A DNA stretch of 64,000 bases. Origin: an uncultured Alphaproteobacteria bacterium (GTDB taxonomy: Bacteria > Pseudomonadota > Alphaproteobacteria > RF32 > CAG-239). Made by a program: the position numbers and the translations under genes. The stretch spans positions 1 to 64,000 of the forward strand of contig CALXUP010000003.1 in NCBI GenBank assembly GCA_944391715.1, given 5' to 3'. Under the pieces are notes generated by a model, which did no database searches, had not been told where the DNA came from, and was given only the letters and a program-made list of their open reading frames with translations. Of this stretch, positions 61,011 through 64,000 are shown piece by piece (within the stretch, counting starts at the first letter, position 1; every line of letters starts with the position of its first letter).

Positions 61011-64000
61011 ATGAAAGCAGAAAAAAGCCTTATTTCCCGCCTCAAGCAATATGCCGCCGCATTATTGCTTTCTGCTTTTTTTGCCGGAACGGTCTTTGCC
61101 CAAAACAACACGGAAGAATTTCAGATAAATATGCAGATTGGCGCTGACAATGACTATGAACTTGTCAACCGTCCGGAAAGCATTTCTCTGACCTTTAACA
61201 AGCCGCTCCCGGAAAATCCGGAAGACTTCAGAAGCCTACTGCCCCGGCTGATTGAAAAGCAGGAATTATCCGCCGACAAAACCGGATTGACCCTGACGCT
61301 CCGCGAGCCGCTTATCGCCCAGGCTTCCAGAAAAGGCAGCGTTTTGAATATCAGTCTTAAAGCACAGGAAGACGGCACTTTGGCCGACAGCACGGATAAT
61401 ATCGAAATCAGCTACGGCGAGCATCCCGATTTTTACCGATTTGTCTTCAAATACGACCAGGCACCTTTGTATTCCGTAAAATCTCAGGATATGCAGACGT
61501 CAGTCTATTTTCTGAACAATGTCCGCCTTCTGACTGACGAATTAAAATCTTATCCGTTCTTTCCGGGGATTACAATAACGCCCAACACCATGGGCGGACA
61601 AACGATGACTATTCCGGCCGGGATGGTAAAATCCGCCGAATATGATAACAAAATCATTATTGATGTCTCCAAAGTATCTGACGGTAAAGTCTTTGATGAC
61701 AGCACCGCAGAAATAAAAGTTGCCGGCATTAATCTCCCCAAAGCGCCGGAAATTTCGCAGCCCGCTCCGGCACAAGAGGAATTTCTGTCTCCGGAGCGCA
61801 TCGTCAGCCTTGGTTTTTCTTGGAACACGGCCGCCAACATTGCCGTTTTCCGGAGAGAAGACTATCTCTGGATAATTTTTGACCAACGCAAAAAAATTGA
61901 TAAAGAACAACTGCTGGCCGATGCCGCACCTTTGGTCGAAGAAATTGTCGTTATACCGCATACCAAGGCAACCGTCCTGCGCTTAAAAATCAAACCGGAA
62001 ATCCGCGCTAATCTGCGTAAGGAAGGTTTGCTCTGGATTGTCGACCTGTCCGTTGCCGGATTGCAGGAAGATGTTAAAGATATGAACATTTTCACCCGTT
62101 ACGACAGTCTGAACCATCCTTACTTTTTCATTCCGACCTCTATGGCCGGCAACATTATCTCCGTTGTCGACCCGGAAATCGGCGACAACCTGATTGCTGC
62201 AACCATTTCCGATGTCAACACCGGTATCAATGCGCCCTATTCGTATCCGGATTTTGATTTTCTGGGCTCATTAAACGGTGTTGCAATCGTGCCCAAGAAC
62301 ACTGATTTAAGCATTGAACGGGGCAATACCGGCATCATCATCAAAGCTACCCGCGGCTTAAACATCTCACCGGATCTGGACTACAAAAAACGCCAGCAGG
62401 ATTTGCTGAACGCCGGACATGAACAGAAAGGCTTTGATCTGAGCGTCAGTCCGGGTCTGCTGAATATGCCCTATACCGAGGCCGTTGCCCAATTAAAACA
62501 AGATATCGAAACAGCGCCGATAGATAAAAAAATCGCCGCACGGTTAATGCTGGTGCGTTACTATATTTCCTATGGGCTGGGCGCGGAAGCTTTAAAAGAA
62601 CTCCGTCATTTGACCCGGCTTCCCGGTTATCGGCCGTCCGAAGAAACCGAAGGTCTGTTCGGCGTAGCCAACTTTTTGCTCCGCCGCTATGAAAACGCCA
62701 TGGAAAACCTCTCGTTCGGCTCACTGCCCTCCGATAACGAAGCCGTTTTCTGGCGAACTCTGGCTGCAACCGGCCAAGAGCAGAAAAAAGAAAACAATAT
62801 CATTTTAACGTCTTACATCTCGCTCATAAAAGACTATCCGATTCCGCTAAAAGCCAAAATAGCACTCGTTGCCGCAAAAAATGCCCTCGATTCCGGAGAC
62901 GACCTGGCTGCCCAGAACTTTATCGACGTCCTGAACAGCATTGAAAGCAAAAACCTGTACTATCAGGCACGCATTGCCTACTTAATGGCACAGCGGCGGG
63001 TTTTGCAGGGATACCCTCGCAACGGCATAAAATTGTATAATAACGTCGCCGTTTCACCGTCTCAAAAATATTCTGCCCTGGCACGATACGAGGCAACAAC
63101 TTTGAGCAAAAAACTCGGAACACTACCGGTGAAAAAAGCCATAAAAGAGCTGGAACAGCTTTATTATGCCTGGCCGGACAAACAATTCCGCCTGAAACTT
63201 CTGCGGACATTGGCCGACTATTACAGCCAGGATTCCGATTTCCTCAGCGCTTTGAGAAAACTCAATATGAGTATGCGGCTGGAAAGCGAAGAAGAAAAGC
63301 CTGAAACCCTGAAAAAAATGGTTGGCATTTTGGAAGACGTTTATATCAACAACCGTGCAGACAACCTGCCGCCTTTGAAATCTTTGGCCATTTACAAAGA
63401 ATTTGAATGGCTTGCGCCGCAAAGCTCCCGTTATAATGAAATCATCCGCCGGCTTGCCGACCGCCTGGTTGCCGTAGATTTGCTGCCGAGAGCTTTCACC
63501 CTTTTGCAAAATCAGCTAAAATTCGGCCGCCTGGACAATAAAGAGCGGGCTGCAGTCGGAACGCGCCTGGCCCTGATCAGCCTTTTTGAAGACAAAAACT
63601 CCGATGCCCTTTTCTTCCTTGACCAAACCGAAACCCCGGATATCAACCGGACATTATGGGCCCAGAGAAGAATTATCCGCGCCAAAACGCTCTCCAATCT
63701 GGGCAGGGATGATGAGGCGATAGAACTGTTAAGGGACGACTACAGCAAGAACGCCCTGCTGTTGAAAAGCGAAATCTATTGGAACGCCGGCCTGTGGAAC
63801 GAAGCTTCGGACAGTATCCGCTATCTGGTCGAAGCACCCAAACCGGGAACGCCTTTAAGTCAGGAACAAATCGGTTATATTCTGGACTGGGCCACCGCCC
63901 TGCAAAAATCCGGAAAGACGACCGTATTGGTTCGCTTGCGCAACAAGTTTTTACCTTATTTTGAAAATACAAAATATTATAGTCCATTTAGCGTATTAAC
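61011..64000 (+). CDS. Large periplasmic TPR-type protein of the flagellar locus (3' end outside)
   Basis: At least 996 residues; the frame is open from ATG 61011 to the window end. Sec signal with LLLSAFFAGTVFAQ. Residues ~30-480 form a beta-rich part (ISLTFNKPLPENPEDF, DYLWIIFDQRKKIDKEQLLAD, LLWIVDLSVAGLQED). From ~490 on helical repeats of TPR/Sel1 type take over (AARLMLVRYYISYGLGAEALKELRHL, FWRTLAATGQ, AKIALVAAKNALDSGDDLAAQNFIDVL). Proteins of this kind follow motE in related genomes; the function is unknown. The spacing to motE is 15 nt, so it is the last visible gene of the flagellar operon. Confidence 0.7.
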   Translation, partial: MKAEKSLISRLKQYAAALLLSAFFAGTVFAQNNTEEFQINMQIGADNDYELVNRPESISLTFNKPLPENPEDFRSLLPRLIEKQELSADKTGLTLTLREPLIAQASRKGSVLNISLKAQEDGTLADSTDNIEISYGEHPDFYRFVFKYDQAPLYSVKSQDMQTSVYFLNNVRLLTDELKSYPFFPGITITPNTMGGQTMTIPAGMVKSAEYDNKIIIDVSKVSDGKVFDDSTAEIKVAGINLPKAPEISQPAPAQEEFLSPERIVSLGFSWNTAANIAVFRREDYLWIIFDQRKKIDKEQLLADAAPLVEEIVVIPHTKATVLRLKIKPEIRANLRKEGLLWIVDLSVAGLQEDVKDMNIFTRYDSLNHPYFFIPTSMAGNIISVVDPEIGDNLIAATISDVNTGINAPYSYPDFDFLGSLNGVAIVPKNTDLSIERGNTGIIIKATRGLNISPDLDYKKRQQDLLNAGHEQKGFDLSVSPGLLNMPYTEAVAQLKQDIETAPIDKKIAARLMLVRYYISYGLGAEALKELRHLTRLPGYRPSEETEGLFGVANFLLRRYENAMENLSFGSLPSDNEAVFWRTLAATGQEQKKENNIILTSYISLIKDYPIPLKAKIALVAAKNALDSGDDLAAQNFIDVLNSIESKNLYYQARIAYLMAQRRVLQGYPRNGIKLYNNVAVSPSQKYSALARYEATTLSKKLGTLPVKKAIKELEQLYYAWPDKQFRLKLLRTLADYYSQDSDFLSALRKLNMSMRLESEEEKPETLKKMVGILEDVYINNRADNLPPLKSLAIYKEFEWLAPQSSRYNEIIRRLADRLVAVDLLPRAFTLLQNQLKFGRLDNKERAAVGTRLALISLFEDKNSDALFFLDQTETPDINRTLWAQRRIIRAKTLSNLGRDDEAIELLRDDYSKNALLLKSEIYWNAGLWNEASDSIRYLVEAPKPGTPLSQEQIGYILDWATALQKSGKTTVLVRLRNKFLPYFENTKYYSPFSVL

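Overview
The window looks like a chromosomal segment of an uncultured, flagellated, Gram-negative alphaproteobacterium. The main reasons are the flagellar order fliL-fliM-DUF6468-like-motE-like, a ruvC/yebC/prmA/pepP/serS/trpS/aspS/ispA core with alphaproteobacterial-looking proteins, periplasmic and outer-membrane proteins with Sec or lipoprotein signals, and paired palindromic repeats built on GTCATCCCCGGGCTTGACCC, a repeat type common in that class. The core is of medium GC and mostly uses clear Shine-Dalgarno (SD) sites. The lineage is inferred, not proven.

Layout. 1-1067: 5' part of a surface protein with GGAIYN/FTGN repeats (minus strand). 1.1-2.2 kb: a mosaic of repeats that recurs, rearranged, at 52.5-53.5 kb. 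2.2-9.4 kb: outer-membrane barrel, ruvC, yebC, a lipoprotein, prmA-pepP, a periplasmic thioredoxin-like protein and a flippase-like membrane protein. 9.57 kb: tRNA-Thr, followed to about 20.45 kb by a visibly AT-richer island. Its first half holds unknown genes that share one promoter/leader cassette and lack SD sites. Its second half holds tRNA-Asp, a T-box leader, an archaeal-type AspRS, a short UDP-sugar dehydrogenase-like gene and neuB-neuC. A broken copy of the tRNA-Thr 3' half lies at 10.4 kb.

20.7-26.3 kb: divergent promoters with 19-bp spacers, an aldo/keto reductase with ferredoxin-type clusters, larB-larC-larE (nickel-pincer cofactor synthesis), a methyltransferase and a NicO-like permease. 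26.8-29.3 kb: an ArsR/CadC-type sensor, a small HMA protein and a Zn/Cd-type P-type ATPase. 29.3-32.2 kb: a metallophosphoesterase with a hairpin over its SD site, then a probable toxin with a SUKH-type immunity protein on the minus strand. 32.4-41.8 kb: tRNA-Gln with a partial copy, GNAT, the normal bacterial aspS, two unknown genes, rnd, a hydrolase/LysR divergent pair, ispA-xseB and a BigR-like regulator.

41.8-52.5 kb: a very cysteine-rich secreted protein, a 53-residue lipoprotein, sdaA, an M49-like peptidase overlapping a degenerate MEMO-AMMECR1 fusion, a HAD phosphatase, serS and trpS. 53.5-58 kb: a secreted protein and a pilin-like pair, the larger being a PilV-like protein of 944 residues. 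58.2 kb to the end: flagellar motor genes and a large periplasmic TPR-like protein that runs off the window.

The most unusual unit is the tRNA-Asp(GUC) / short T-box leader / second AspRS module. T-boxes belong mainly to Firmicutes and Actinobacteria, and this window already carries a complete bacterial aspS. The toxin-SUKH pair, the MEMO-AMMECR1 fusion that has lost metal-binding histidines, and a roughly 178-bp element nested inside palindromic repeats in both orientations also merit attention. Functions are read from motifs by eye. No alignment or database search was run.
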